Source of the DNA: Desulfosediminicola flagellatus
Lineage (GTDB): Bacteria; Desulfobacterota; Desulfobulbia; Desulfobulbales; Desulfocapsaceae
NCBI RefSeq assembly: GCF_005116655.2
Contig: NZ_CP050698.1
Span: 3,393,489-3,457,488, forward strand
DNA: 64,000 bases
Direction of reading: 5' to 3'
The first letter of the stretch is position 1, and every line of letters starts with the position of its first letter. Under the pieces are notes generated by a model. That model had not been told where the DNA came from, ran no database searches, and saw only the letters and a list, made by a program, of their open reading frames with translations. Shown here one piece after another: positions 16,386-26,800 of this stretch. The translations under genes were made by a program, and so were the position numbers.

Positions 16386-19300
16386 TCAGCTGAGATATTT
16401 TGCAATTTCACTCTCAGACAATCCGACAATTTCATCCAGCATTTCTTCCAGGTCCCCCTTTTCGCATGATTGCGCTACAGCAGCCACTACTGCTGACGAC
16501 AAACCGTTGATGGTTCGTTTATCAAAGAGCGTCCGAAGTGCAATTTCAACTCCGAAGTAATTTTTTATACGAACAGCAACTCGTGTGGCAGCAAGAGAAT
16601 GTCCTCCAATCTCAAAAAAATCGGCATTGACATCAGGGCATTCCATATGAAGAACATCGCACCAGATTGAGGCAATTGCTTTCTCGGTTGAAGTCCGGGG
16701 GGCAACCGGAAGTGAACAGCTTTTTACTCGATTTATAGGCATCTTACTCAGTTTTGTATAGTCGACCTTACCATTGATCGTCAGCGGAATAGCATCAATT
16801 TTCATGATACCTCCCGGCTGCATATACGGTGGTAAATATCTGCCCAGATGTTCACGCAACTCATTCTCCTCGATGACACTCTCTGCGGTATAAAAGGCGG
16901 CCAGGAAACTTTCGCCTGTTCCTTCAGGAGGATTGGAATATCCCAGTGTATTTAAAATGGAGTATGTGTTTGTCATATCAGGAGAAACATCAAGTTCGGC
17001 AAGGAAATCCTCCCTGGTCCGGTGACCAATGCGAACTTCCCAACTGCCCGGAAGTGCATAATTGTGAAATCCCCGTTCGCGTTGATGCACATAGATTCCT
17101 GCATCGTTAATTGCACAGTTCGTCGAACATCCGATTTCTTTAGGACTGATCCAAATCATGTGTTTCTTCAAATACGAAAAAATATCGGCCCGGGTAACAT
17201 CACAGTAACGATAAAAATCGATAAATTCTATTTGTTCGAAAACATTATCCGTCGCAAACAAATCACCCGCCATGGTTCTCCGCACAGAATCATCCATGCG
17301 ATGATACGCCTTACGAGCTTCAAGCACCGCGGCATCAATCCCGACATTATCAAATATTCCGCCAGAAAAGAGTTCGCCCAGCCGGGTTTCAAATAGTTGT
17401 CCCCGGGAAAGGCCGGTAACGATATATGGAATGTTTTTATCCTGTGCGGTTTGTATCGCTGCAGTATAGATGCTTTTGAAACACCCGTTACACACATTGC
17501 TGTATATTTCGAGGCTTTCGGAAAGAATACTGCTCATAGAAGGCGGGGTATGAATCAGGTAATCAACTCCGAGATGCGCCACTGCTGCTTTAATGTTCTG
17601 AATGGCACTTTCATACAGGTAGCCATTGTCGAGTGTGAAAATCAGTATTTTGTACCCCATCTCAACCAGCCTGCAGAGCATGTATGTGCTGTCTTTTCCC
17701 CCACTATATAGCACCAGAATATCGTATGGGCCGCTACCTTTTCTCATGACGGTTTTAAGATCGTCGAGTGTACAGAAGTAGCCCATTGCACGATCCTTAT
17801 ATGCCTTAAAGTCATTACATATACTGCATGCTCCCATTGTGTCGAAACTGATTCCCGGGTAGTTGGAAGGCATCCCGCAGCTGCTGCAGTGATGTAATTC
17901 TTTCTGATCGATGGGTATTTCGTCAATCTCCCGACAAACAACAGCTGCATTCTGTATAGCAGGATGCTCAAGGAGTCCTGATTCAATCTCTCCCGGTTCA
18001 ACCCTGTACCCACGGATCTTTACCTGCCTGTCAACTCTACCAAGATAGGTGATTTTCCCGTCTTCTTCCCATCTCGCCCGATCACCAGTGCGATACAATC
18101 GGATTCCGGGATGGGTTGGACTTTCAATAAACCTCTCTGCAGTCAGTGCCTCTCTGCCGAAGTATTCTCTGGCGACTCCTATTCCACCGATACAAAGTTC
18201 ACCGGAAACACCTATTGGAGCAAAATTCAGATTTCGATCAAGAATATAGATGACACTGTTGTCAATGGGACCACCTATAGAGACAGAGCCTGTTTTTTCT
18301 ACTTCAGGATCATATTCATGTATCATACAGCCAACCGTTGCTTCGGTAGGCCCATATTCATTATAGATTGCCACCCTGCCTTGTGCCATTTTATGTGCTG
18401 CACTGGTCAACTCTACTTTCAGGTCTTCACCTCCCAGAATCAGACTATGAATTCGTTTTGGAGAAAATCCTTCTGCCAACACCAGTGCAAGATGGGCAGG
18501 AGTCAGCTTAACTACATCGACCAGATCATCAGCTATTACCCGAAGAATCACTGGCGCAGAATCGACATCATCATAAATCCGCACCACACCGCCGCTAATC
18601 AGCGGTACAAATAACGAAGTAACCGTCAGGTCAAATGCCAGAGAGGAAAAAAGAGGAAAATCTACAGCATTGCCATTACCGTACTGCCGAAGTGCCCAGG
18701 TTATGTAGTTCACCACACTCTGATGCTCTACCATAACCCCTTTGGGTTCACCGGTGGAGCCAGAGGTGTATATAATATAGGCTCCGTTTGATGGGGTGAT
18801 ATTACTGACGAATAATGTATCATCAACTGTGGTGTGATGGCGCTTCAGTATATCAGAACGAAGAATGACTGGCGAATCCTGCCCTTCAACCAACTCGGCT
18901 AAGGATTCACGGACTTTCCCTTCTCTCTTTTGATCAACAATGACAGAACGCATTCGACAGTCTTTAGCTACAAAGGCAGTTCGTTTGGATGGCCATACAG
19001 GATCCATTGGCACATAGACCCCGCCAGCCTTTAGAATCCCAAGCAATATGGCAAGCATCTCTGCTGATCGCCCCATACAGACCCCAATGCGATCCTCTTG
19101 CGTAATTCCGTTATCGAGCAAATACCGGGCGATCCGGTTTGCATCCGCCTCAAGCTCCTTATAGGTTTTGGATATTCCATCAACTTCAATTGCCGCCGGA
19201 GCATCCGGATGTGCAATGACCTGCGCTGAAAACAGCTCATGAATACACTGTTGCGGAACAGGAAATACACACCCCTTGCCTATACGGGTGAGATGGTCGT

Positions 19301-20693
19301 GTTCTCCGACAGGTAAAAGTGACAAACCATCTGCCTGCACATCTACATCGTTAACCACCTCCGTAAGAACGACCTGAAAATGACGCCAAAGTCTTTCAAT
19401 AGTTGTACGCTCAAAGAGTGCCTTCTTATAAACAACATCACATTGAATTGAGTCATCAACCTCCCAGAGATACACTTCAACATCAAAACGTACTGTGCGT
19501 GTGCCTATCGGATAACTCGTGACAGTAAGTCCCTCCAGGGAAAGTTCTGCAATGGGGGCGTTCTGCATGATAACCATTATCTGGACCAGCGGCATCGCCT
19601 CATTGCTCCGCTCAGGCCGACTGATCTCTACTATTTTATCGTAAGGAATCTCCTGATGACCATAGGCATCCAGAGTAACATCCCGAACCCTGGTTATCAG
19701 CTCACGAACAGTAGGAGATCCTGACAGATCCAGACGAAGCGGTAAAGTATTGACAAAGAAACCGATGAGAGGTTCAAGTTCTGCTCGCTGCCGATTGGCG
19801 ATTAGAGAGCCCAAAATGATATCATCACTATTGGCATACCTGCCGAAGACAATCGAAAAAGCGGTCAATAGTATCATGTAGGGGCTGGCCTGCAACTGAC
19901 TGCTCACAGTGATAATCGATTGTGAAAGATGTGGAGAAAGCTCAGAATGAAATACATCCGCTTCATGAGAAGGCTCAGTGCTCGCAGGCGTCCTTGTTGG
20001 TAACAGAGGTACAATCGAGCTCTTTTCGAGTTTTTGCTTCCAATAGTATACAGATGTATCCCGCTGACCACTCGCCATTTCCTCCTGTTGCCTTCTGGCA
20101 AAAGCAGTGTATTGAATAGGGAGAGGATGTAGCGGTGAACCATGCCCTTCTATAAATGCACCATAGAGCGAGGCAATCTCATTGACCAGTACCCCCATCG
20201 ACCAGCCATCCGAAACAATATGGTGCATAGTCAATAAACAAATATATTCAGTATCTTCAATCTGTATGAGAAGGATACGTGCCAATGGTCCCCTGGTAAG
20301 CTCAAACCGTGTAACAGCTTGCTGTTCGACCATGATTGAGGCCTGTAATTCACGATCCTCTTCGGCAACGGTTCTGAGATCTACATATCTGATGGGAATT
20401 TCCATCCTGGTATAAACCACCTGCTCCACACCATCTTCCCCATACCTGAAAATAGTACGTAGAACATCATGTCGTTTCACCACTTCCTGAATGCTTTTTT
20501 CAAAAATCGCTCTATTCAGGTTTCCCTTGAGTCGGAGCCCTGCCGGAATGTTATAAAGAATTTCGTCCGGATCGAATTGTTCGAGAAACCACAGGCGCTC
20601 CTGCGCAAACGACAGAGGCGCGATCAGTTGTATTGTCGATGCAGCATCGTCGCTACTCATATCGCTACAGTCCTTTGCAGGCAAGTGATCCAT
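16386..20693 (-). CDS. NRPS module C-A-PCP, adenylation domain interrupted by PP-loop amidotransferase-like module
   Basis: This 1435-residue protein is the last enzyme in the operon. An LCL-like condensation domain (about 22-460, HHIVSDGW at 157-164) is followed by an adenylation domain with YTSGSTGEPKG near 642. The specificity residues read by eye are D-L-T-K-I-G-E-V-G, one step from the known Asn code DLTKLGEVGK. Between core motif A8 (RGYRVEPGEIE, 894-904) and A10 (NGKVDY, near 1307) about 330 residues are inserted. They carry Cys936, Cys939, Cys956 and Cys959 and the PP-loop SGGKDS at 997-1002. The carrier serine is Ser1366. The protein ends with a short acidic tail and has no thioesterase. 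It follows the previous gene by 36 bases. Confidence 0.93.
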   Translation of the reverse strand: MDHLPAKDCSDMSSDDAASTIQLIAPLSFAQERLWFLEQFDPDEILYNIPAGLRLKGNLNRAIFEKSIQEVVKRHDVLRTIFRYGEDGVEQVVYTRMEIPIRYVDLRTVAEEDRELQASIMVEQQAVTRFELTRGPLARILLIQIEDTEYICLLTMHHIVSDGWSMGVLVNEIASLYGAFIEGHGSPLHPLPIQYTAFARRQQEEMASGQRDTSVYYWKQKLEKSSIVPLLPTRTPASTEPSHEADVFHSELSPHLSQSIITVSSQLQASPYMILLTAFSIVFGRYANSDDIILGSLIANRQRAELEPLIGFFVNTLPLRLDLSGSPTVRELITRVRDVTLDAYGHQEIPYDKIVEISRPERSNEAMPLVQIMVIMQNAPIAELSLEGLTVTSYPIGTRTVRFDVEVYLWEVDDSIQCDVVYKKALFERTTIERLWRHFQVVLTEVVNDVDVQADGLSLLPVGEHDHLTRIGKGCVFPVPQQCIHELFSAQVIAHPDAPAAIEVDGISKTYKELEADANRIARYLLDNGITQEDRIGVCMGRSAEMLAILLGILKAGGVYVPMDPVWPSKRTAFVAKDCRMRSVIVDQKREGKVRESLAELVEGQDSPVILRSDILKRHHTTVDDTLFVSNITPSNGAYIIYTSGSTGEPKGVMVEHQSVVNYITWALRQYGNGNAVDFPLFSSLAFDLTVTSLFVPLISGGVVRIYDDVDSAPVILRVIADDLVDVVKLTPAHLALVLAEGFSPKRIHSLILGGEDLKVELTSAAHKMAQGRVAIYNEYGPTEATVGCMIHEYDPEVEKTGSVSIGGPIDNSVIYILDRNLNFAPIGVSGELCIGGIGVAREYFGREALTAERFIESPTHPGIRLYRTGDRARWEEDGKITYLGRVDRQVKIRGYRVEPGEIESGLLEHPAIQNAAVVCREIDEIPIDQKELHHCSSCGMPSNYPGISFDTMGACSICNDFKAYKDRAMGYFCTLDDLKTVMRKGSGPYDILVLYSGGKDSTYMLCRLVEMGYKILIFTLDNGYLYESAIQNIKAAVAHLGVDYLIHTPPSMSSILSESLEIYSNVCNGCFKSIYTAAIQTAQDKNIPYIVTGLSRGQLFETRLGELFSGGIFDNVGIDAAVLEARKAYHRMDDSVRRTMAGDLFATDNVFEQIEFIDFYRYCDVTRADIFSYLKKHMIWISPKEIGCSTNCAINDAGIYVHQRERGFHNYALPGSWEVRIGHRTREDFLAELDVSPDMTNTYSILNTLGYSNPPEGTGESFLAAFYTAESVIEENELREHLGRYLPPYMQPGGIMKIDAIPLTINGKVDYTKLSKMPINRVKSCSLPVAPRTSTEKAIASIWCDVLHMECPDVNADFFEIGGHSLAATRVAVRIKNYFGVEIALRTLFDKRTINGLSSAVVAAVAQSCEKGDLEEMLDEIVGLSESEIAKYLS
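16929..17921 (-). other. inserted WbpG/PseA-like PP-loop ATP pyrophosphatase module
   Basis: Residues about 925-1255 of the last NRPS form an independent module inside the adenylation domain. A four-cysteine zinc-type motif (C-x2-C, PGISFD, C-x2-C) is followed by the N-type ATP pyrophosphatase signature LVLYSGGKDSTYML, then TGLSRGQ and a second cysteine pair C-x2-C at 1068-1071. This order is that of the N-acetyl sugar amidotransferases (WbpG, PseA, LegN), which turn an acetamido group into an amidine. Here the target is unknown; an Asn side-chain amide, a peptide amide or the carrier thioester are all possible. ATP use is inferred. Confidence 0.85.
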
Positions 20694-20729
20694 ACATTCT
20701 GCTCCTTGTACTGAAGGTTGTGACTTACA

Positions 20730-23700
20730 TCAAGCTACTGTCTTTTCAATCACCGTATCATTACTGTCATTCGATAGTTCTTCTATGTGTAGCGCCAGAT
20801 CGGACAAAACAGGATTATCGAAGATGACTCGAAGAGAAAGCTCTATTGACAAGTCCTGCCTCACCCTGGAGGCCATCCTCGTAGCCGACAATGAATGGCC
20901 ACCTAGAGAGAAAAAATTATCATCGCGGCTGATACTCTCGACACCAATCACCTCACGCCAGATAGTGCAGAGTTGCTCTTCAGTCGGAGTTACAGGTTGC
21001 CTTTCGTGCACGTGATCATCTTCGACGCTTTCAAGCAGCACTGTCTCCCGAAGTTTCTTACGGTCAATCTTGCTACTCACAGTGAGTGGGAACTCCTCGA
21101 CCCAGACAAAACGTGTCGGGATCATATATTCAGGTATTACCTTGCGTAAAAAAGCCCGTAACTCTTTTGATGGTGGTCTTTGCTCATACTGACTTGATTC
21201 AGGTATGAGGAATGCGACCAGTATTTCTCCACCATGTTCATCTCTGGATATGACTGCGGCCCCCCGCACCATGGGATGTTCACAAAGGGATTTTTCGACT
21301 TCCATCGGTTCAATACGAAATCCCCTGATCTGTATCTGCGTATCGATTCGCCCAAGAAAATCAAGCCCACCCTTCTTTGCAAGACGAACCCTGTCACCCG
21401 TTCTGTAAACACGGTCCCCTTCTTTCAAAGGATGAGGGATAAATCGCTCTTCAGTAAGGTCCTCACGTCCTACATACCCCTGCGCGACCCCAGCACCACC
21501 AATAAAAAGTTCACCTATTGCACCGGGAGCCGTTTTCCGACCATGGTGATCACGTATAAAAATCTCGGTATTGTCGATAGGGTAACCAATGGGAATGGGC
21601 TGTTCGTTGTCAAATCCAGTAACTTCGACAGCCGTCGCAATGACCGTACCTTCTGTCGGTCCGTAGTTGTTGAACACCCTGAGACTGCCATCGCCAACAT
21701 ATCGCACGACATCAGCACCGGTCAGTATTTTGAAATCAGGATGTAATCTTCCCCCATGAATCTTGCAGATTTCCTCGCAAAGTACCGGTGGCAGATAGAC
21801 CATGTTGATATCATGTTTTTGGTAGAAAACAATCAGTTGCTCCCCATCGATAAAGGTATCTTTTAAACAATAAATAGAACCACCACTCAACAGCACAGGA
21901 ATCAGCTCTAGAATTGAGGCATCAAACGCCGGTGATGCGATCATTGTGCTACGCGTACTATTATCGAATTCATAATAATGGCCAATCCAGGAGGCGAAAT
22001 TAATCACTGACGCTGAAGATATCGCAACCCCTTTCGGAGTACCTGTCGAACCGGAGGTATAGAAGATATAGGCAGGGCTGCCCTGTGGAGCAGGGATCGA
22101 CTCAGCCAAAAAATACTTTTCTTCTATAGCTGTAACATCTGTAATGAGGATATCGGAGGGCCAGTCCAGAGATTCATAAAGGTCCGGCAAGCTCAAAACA
22201 ATTGTACATCCACAATTTTTGAGGATTGCCGCGGCACGTTGCTCCGGGCACAGGGGATCAAGAGGCACATACGTTGCCCCCGCCTGCAATATTCCAAACA
22301 GCGCCGCAGGAAGCCACCGACTGCGATCAATCATTACCGCAACACATGATCCCGGACTAAAGTTGGACTGCTGGCGAAGAAAACCTGCAACCCGACCGGA
22401 TAAAGCAGCAAGTTCTAAGTACGTCAAAGAACCTTTATCGTCGGTTATAGCCCTGCCAGAAGGAAATGCGCTCACCTGTCGCTCAAACAGCCTGCTCAAC
22501 GTTGTGTCAGTTTCAAAAGGACGGATCGTAGAATTGAGGGAATCAAGCAGCGAATATTCCTCAGTTGAAAGCGGCTCACATTCTTCAATGAGCATTTCAG
22601 GGTTTCTAACGAGATCTTCAAGCAAGGTTTGCACATGTCGGGCAACGTTATTCGCCGTAGCATCATCATACGCCGAGCGATTATACTGCAGTTCAATCTC
22701 AAACGTTTCCTGAGGTACGACAATCAGAGCCAGATCATAATTTATCTGCTCATGGGAACGGGTTGGTTGAATAGTCAGTGCATCGAGATTTTCCGAAAAC
22801 GTTTTCGGAAAATTCTCGACGGCGACAATATGGTTAATCAGGCTACGCTTGGCAGATGTCGAATTCTGGATCTCAGCCAGGTCGGAAAAATGGTGATCAG
22901 AAGCTTCAAGTGATCGCCTCTGCGCATCAACAGCAATCTGGCGAATACTCATGCCCTTCCGAAACTGCATCCGAACCGGGATGGTATTTATACACAGCCC
23001 GACAATACGGTCAGAACCGTACAAGGACTCAGGACGACCAGAAACAACAGTACCGAACACCACATCATCGCTGTCATTGTACCAGCCAAGTAACACCGCC
23101 CATAACGTGTGAATGATAGTACTTAAAGTGACCTGCCAGCGTGTCGCAATTTCCTGAAGATCTGCCCCTAATCCCGGATCACAGATTAGATGGACTGATT
23201 CTGCCAGGTAAGGGTTTTTATTCCGATGTTTCAGTTCTCCGGGCACTACTGTTTTAGCCTGATATCCCTCTAATTCCTTCTGCCAGTAGACAAGAGATTC
23301 GTTATTATCCCTCTTCTCCAACCAGGTTACATACCGGCTGAAAGGAACTACCTCAGGCGGCTGTATACGCACCCCACTGACGGCTGAGCGATAAAATTCC
23401 ATCAACTCTGAATACAAAATCCCGGTGCTCCAGCCATCAACAACAATATGGTGCATACTCCATATGAGTTCAAAGCACGACTCACCTAAAGTGACCAGAG
23501 TAATGCGAATGGGCAATTCGCTTGTACAATCCAAGCCTTTCTCGATATCAAGAGATCGAACCATATTGAGCGCATGATCCTGCTCATTGGCGCTCATGCC
23601 ACTCAAGTCCTTTTGTTGCCAGGGGACTGGTCTGGGTTTAAGCGCAATCTGCAAGGGACGTTTCGATTTCTTTGCCACAAATATCGTTCTCAAAGATGCA

Positions 23701-23885
23701 TGGCGCTCGACCAGGAAGTTGAACGCATCCTGCAGGATACCGATATCTAGAGAGCCGGTTATCCGATACGATCGTTGCTCAAAATATGTTGATCTGGATT
23801 CTGGATGCAGGAGGAAATGAAGCAGCATGCTCTCCTGCATCGGTGAAAGCGGGTAAATATCAGCAATATCGTTTTTCGTGAACAT
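20730..23885 (-). CDS. NRPS module C-A-PCP
   Basis: This 1051-residue protein begins directly with a condensation domain (YPLSPMQESM at 11-20, HHIVVDGW at 145-152). This N-terminal form is typical of domains that accept a D-configured donor, which fits the epimerase in the preceding protein. The adenylation domain spans about 465-945 with YTSGSTGTPKG near 609. The specificity residues read by eye are D-A-L-Y-L-G-N-V-I, which match no code I can name, so the amino acid stays open. The carrier serine is Ser998 in GGHSL. There is no epimerase. The start codon overlaps the preceding stop by one base, so translation is probably coupled. Confidence 0.93.
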   Translation of the reverse strand: MFTKNDIADIYPLSPMQESMLLHFLLHPESRSTYFEQRSYRITGSLDIGILQDAFNFLVERHASLRTIFVAKKSKRPLQIALKPRPVPWQQKDLSGMSANEQDHALNMVRSLDIEKGLDCTSELPIRITLVTLGESCFELIWSMHHIVVDGWSTGILYSELMEFYRSAVSGVRIQPPEVVPFSRYVTWLEKRDNNESLVYWQKELEGYQAKTVVPGELKHRNKNPYLAESVHLICDPGLGADLQEIATRWQVTLSTIIHTLWAVLLGWYNDSDDVVFGTVVSGRPESLYGSDRIVGLCINTIPVRMQFRKGMSIRQIAVDAQRRSLEASDHHFSDLAEIQNSTSAKRSLINHIVAVENFPKTFSENLDALTIQPTRSHEQINYDLALIVVPQETFEIELQYNRSAYDDATANNVARHVQTLLEDLVRNPEMLIEECEPLSTEEYSLLDSLNSTIRPFETDTTLSRLFERQVSAFPSGRAITDDKGSLTYLELAALSGRVAGFLRQQSNFSPGSCVAVMIDRSRWLPAALFGILQAGATYVPLDPLCPEQRAAAILKNCGCTIVLSLPDLYESLDWPSDILITDVTAIEEKYFLAESIPAPQGSPAYIFYTSGSTGTPKGVAISSASVINFASWIGHYYEFDNSTRSTMIASPAFDASILELIPVLLSGGSIYCLKDTFIDGEQLIVFYQKHDINMVYLPPVLCEEICKIHGGRLHPDFKILTGADVVRYVGDGSLRVFNNYGPTEGTVIATAVEVTGFDNEQPIPIGYPIDNTEIFIRDHHGRKTAPGAIGELFIGGAGVAQGYVGREDLTEERFIPHPLKEGDRVYRTGDRVRLAKKGGLDFLGRIDTQIQIRGFRIEPMEVEKSLCEHPMVRGAAVISRDEHGGEILVAFLIPESSQYEQRPPSKELRAFLRKVIPEYMIPTRFVWVEEFPLTVSSKIDRKKLRETVLLESVEDDHVHERQPVTPTEEQLCTIWREVIGVESISRDDNFFSLGGHSLSATRMASRVRQDLSIELSLRVIFDNPVLSDLALHIEELSNDSNDTVIEKTVA

Positions 23886-26800
23886 TAAATGATGCCCTCC
23901 AGCTCATCCAGGCTTAGGTCTGAATAGGTGAAATCTGCCGGCGTCATTTCAGTCTTTCTACCATCGCAGCAATGTTGGATGAGATGTAGTATTTCTGCAT
24001 GGAAGAGGTCTGCAAGCGATTGTGCAGCATCCTCAGGGCAGGCTTGCCGCGAATATGACAGGGAGATGTTTAATACTTCATCGACAACAATGCCGCTGAC
24101 ATCAACTATATGCTGTCGCTTCGCATCCGGATTTACCGCCGAACCATGATCTGAATCGAGTTCAACAGTAAACTCAGTGTCCGTTTGATCCTCAAGACGA
24201 CCGAGATAATTGAAGCTGATTGCCGGAGAACAGGAAATATCGTAGGTTCCAGTTATGTCGTCCGGCGCCAGGAACCTCAATATCCCATAGCCAATACCAC
24301 TCTCAGGAACCGCTCGCAGAGATTCTTTTACCGATTTGATATGATACGCCACATCTCTCTCAGGGTTAATAGAGAGTGCAAACGGGTACGTTACTGTCAA
24401 CCAACCGCACGTTCTGCTGAGATCCAAACCGAATGTCTCTTCTCTGCCATGACTCTCGAGCGTAATCAAAGTAGTGCTATGCCCGTGTCCGGCGTAAAGT
24501 GCACGCCCGAGTGCACACAGCAGAAGATCCTCAACCGTAGTTGAATAGGCATGATGCACTGACAGACACAGCTTCTCAGTTTCTTCTCTACTCAGTTTAA
24601 ATTGAATCATTGAAACATTGCGGTAGGTGTTATCACGAGCATCTGACCACATATCAGGGATATGCGTATTACTTTGCGCAACAGCCTGCCAGTACGGTAA
24701 CTGGGTGACTATCCGCGAATCACTCATATGCATTGTGAGCGTGTTAGCCCACTGTATGAGGGATACCGGCGATGGCGTCAACGTCACGTTTAAACCTGCC
24801 CGGGCATCTGTATACAGTTGAACGAGTTCTTTAAGAAGAATCCTCCAGGAAATCCCGTCTACCACTAAGTGATGAATCACCAGAAGTATGCGGTCTCCGT
24901 CATTGGTTCGGATGCATGCTGCCAACGCAAGCTTGCCGGATTCAATATCAAGAGAGCTATGGAGCAATTCAGCAATGTCTTCGTAACTGAGACGTTTCTC
25001 ACCCGTATTACGGATATCATACTCTTCGATGAGCCGTGATTGGAACTCGCTGAGTTCCTGATGCCATATACCCTGGTCCTGATAAAAAGTATTGCCAAGA
25101 GACACATGGGTAGCAAGAAGACAATCCCAGGCTGCCTGCAACGCTTCTATGTCAATATGCTTCGTACTTGAAAGCACCATGGCATGATTAAATCGCTCGG
25201 GCTCCACCGTGTGATTCTGAAAAAAATTCGTTTGAATCGGCGTCAACGGCCCGTGGTCTGCACGTACTTCAGCACCACTTTTTTTCTCTCTGACAGGAGT
25301 AATATGTACGGCAAGTTCTGCAATTGTCGGATAGCGGAACAAGTCACGGATGGTCACCACCCAACCAGCTCGTGCCACCTGGGAAACAACAGTAATAGCT
25401 TTGATCGAATCGCCGCCCAGGGCGAAATAATTATCATGTATGCTTAATTCATCTTTGCCGAGCACAGTTGCCCAGCATAAAGCCAACACCTGTTCTTCTT
25501 CGGAACGAGCCTTTTCTATTTCAGCTCCACGGGTTAGAGAGTTTGTCGGCACCATACTTCTCAATTGCCGACGGTCAAGTTTTCCTGATGAATTGAGGGG
25601 CAGTTCAGCAACTTTACTGAACATCGAAGGAATCATATAGGCAGGAAGATAACTGCGCAGATACTCCTGCAAGGCCTCAACCGTGATTTCTGCCAGGGTA
25701 ACGACAAAAGCTGTCAGCGTTCCCGGACCATCACCTGACACGATCGCAGTGACCGCGCAATTGGCAACTGCAGGATGGCGGCACAAACATTTCTCAATCT
25801 CCTCGGGTTCGATGCGATAGCCACGCACTTTGATCTGATTGTCTATCCGGCCACCGAACTCAATCATCCCCTCTTTGGTCCAGCGCGCCCTGTCTCCAGT
25901 ACGATATAGTCGACCACCATCAGCGTAAGGATCTGACACAAAACTCCGTGCACTCTCATCCGGCCTGTTCACATACTCCCGCGCAACCCCCTCACCACCA
26001 ACATAGAGTTCACCAAAGACGCCCCGTGGCACCAGTCGCATTGACCTGTCAAGAATACGAAAATAGCCGTTATCAATGGCTCTACCAAGTGGGAGCTGCC
26101 CCCATGTACGGTAGGAATCGTGATTAAAGAGAAAGGAGGACGCATCGACACAACACTCGGTCGGACCATACATATTACGAATGACAATACCCCGGTGTTC
26201 GGGATGGGCATACAACCTGTCAATCATGGAGCGTGAAAGTTTCTCTGCACCAACAAGTAACTGATCAAGGACCATAACTGAGCCACCCTGATCCATTGCG
26301 TCGAGCATCATTGCCAACCTGCTCGGGGTAACGTTTACCATCTGAATATGATGTTCTTTCAGGTAATCAAGCAATAACAAGGGGTCAGCAGCCGTATCGT
26401 CAGCTACAAGATGCAGGGTATACCCTGATAGAAATGCACCGAAAATCTGCTGGACCGAAACATCAAATATTAACGGCGCCACGGTTGCTTCGTTTATCGT
26501 TGAGGGATACCTGGCATAGATCGTTCGCCTTACCCAACCGATAAGGTTCTGTATAGAATGGTGCTCAATCACTACCCCTTTAGGGTTACCAGTGGAACCT
26601 GAGGTGTAAATGATGTACGCAACATCCGTTGGCATGACGTTACGTTGCGGATTTTCAACAGAACCATTTTCGATACTGCCGGATAACTTTTCCATGCTTA
26701 AAAACTGGCATGACGATTCGCACATTCTTTGCCGCTGCTCTGCTGGGATATAGGCAACCCCTGCAACATTTTTAAGCAGATCACTCTTTGCAAAACCATC

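Noticed and set aside
16386-16560. Thioesterase at the end of the last NRPS
   Set aside because: Only a PCP and about 40 residues of tail remain; no GxSxG hydrolase motif is present.
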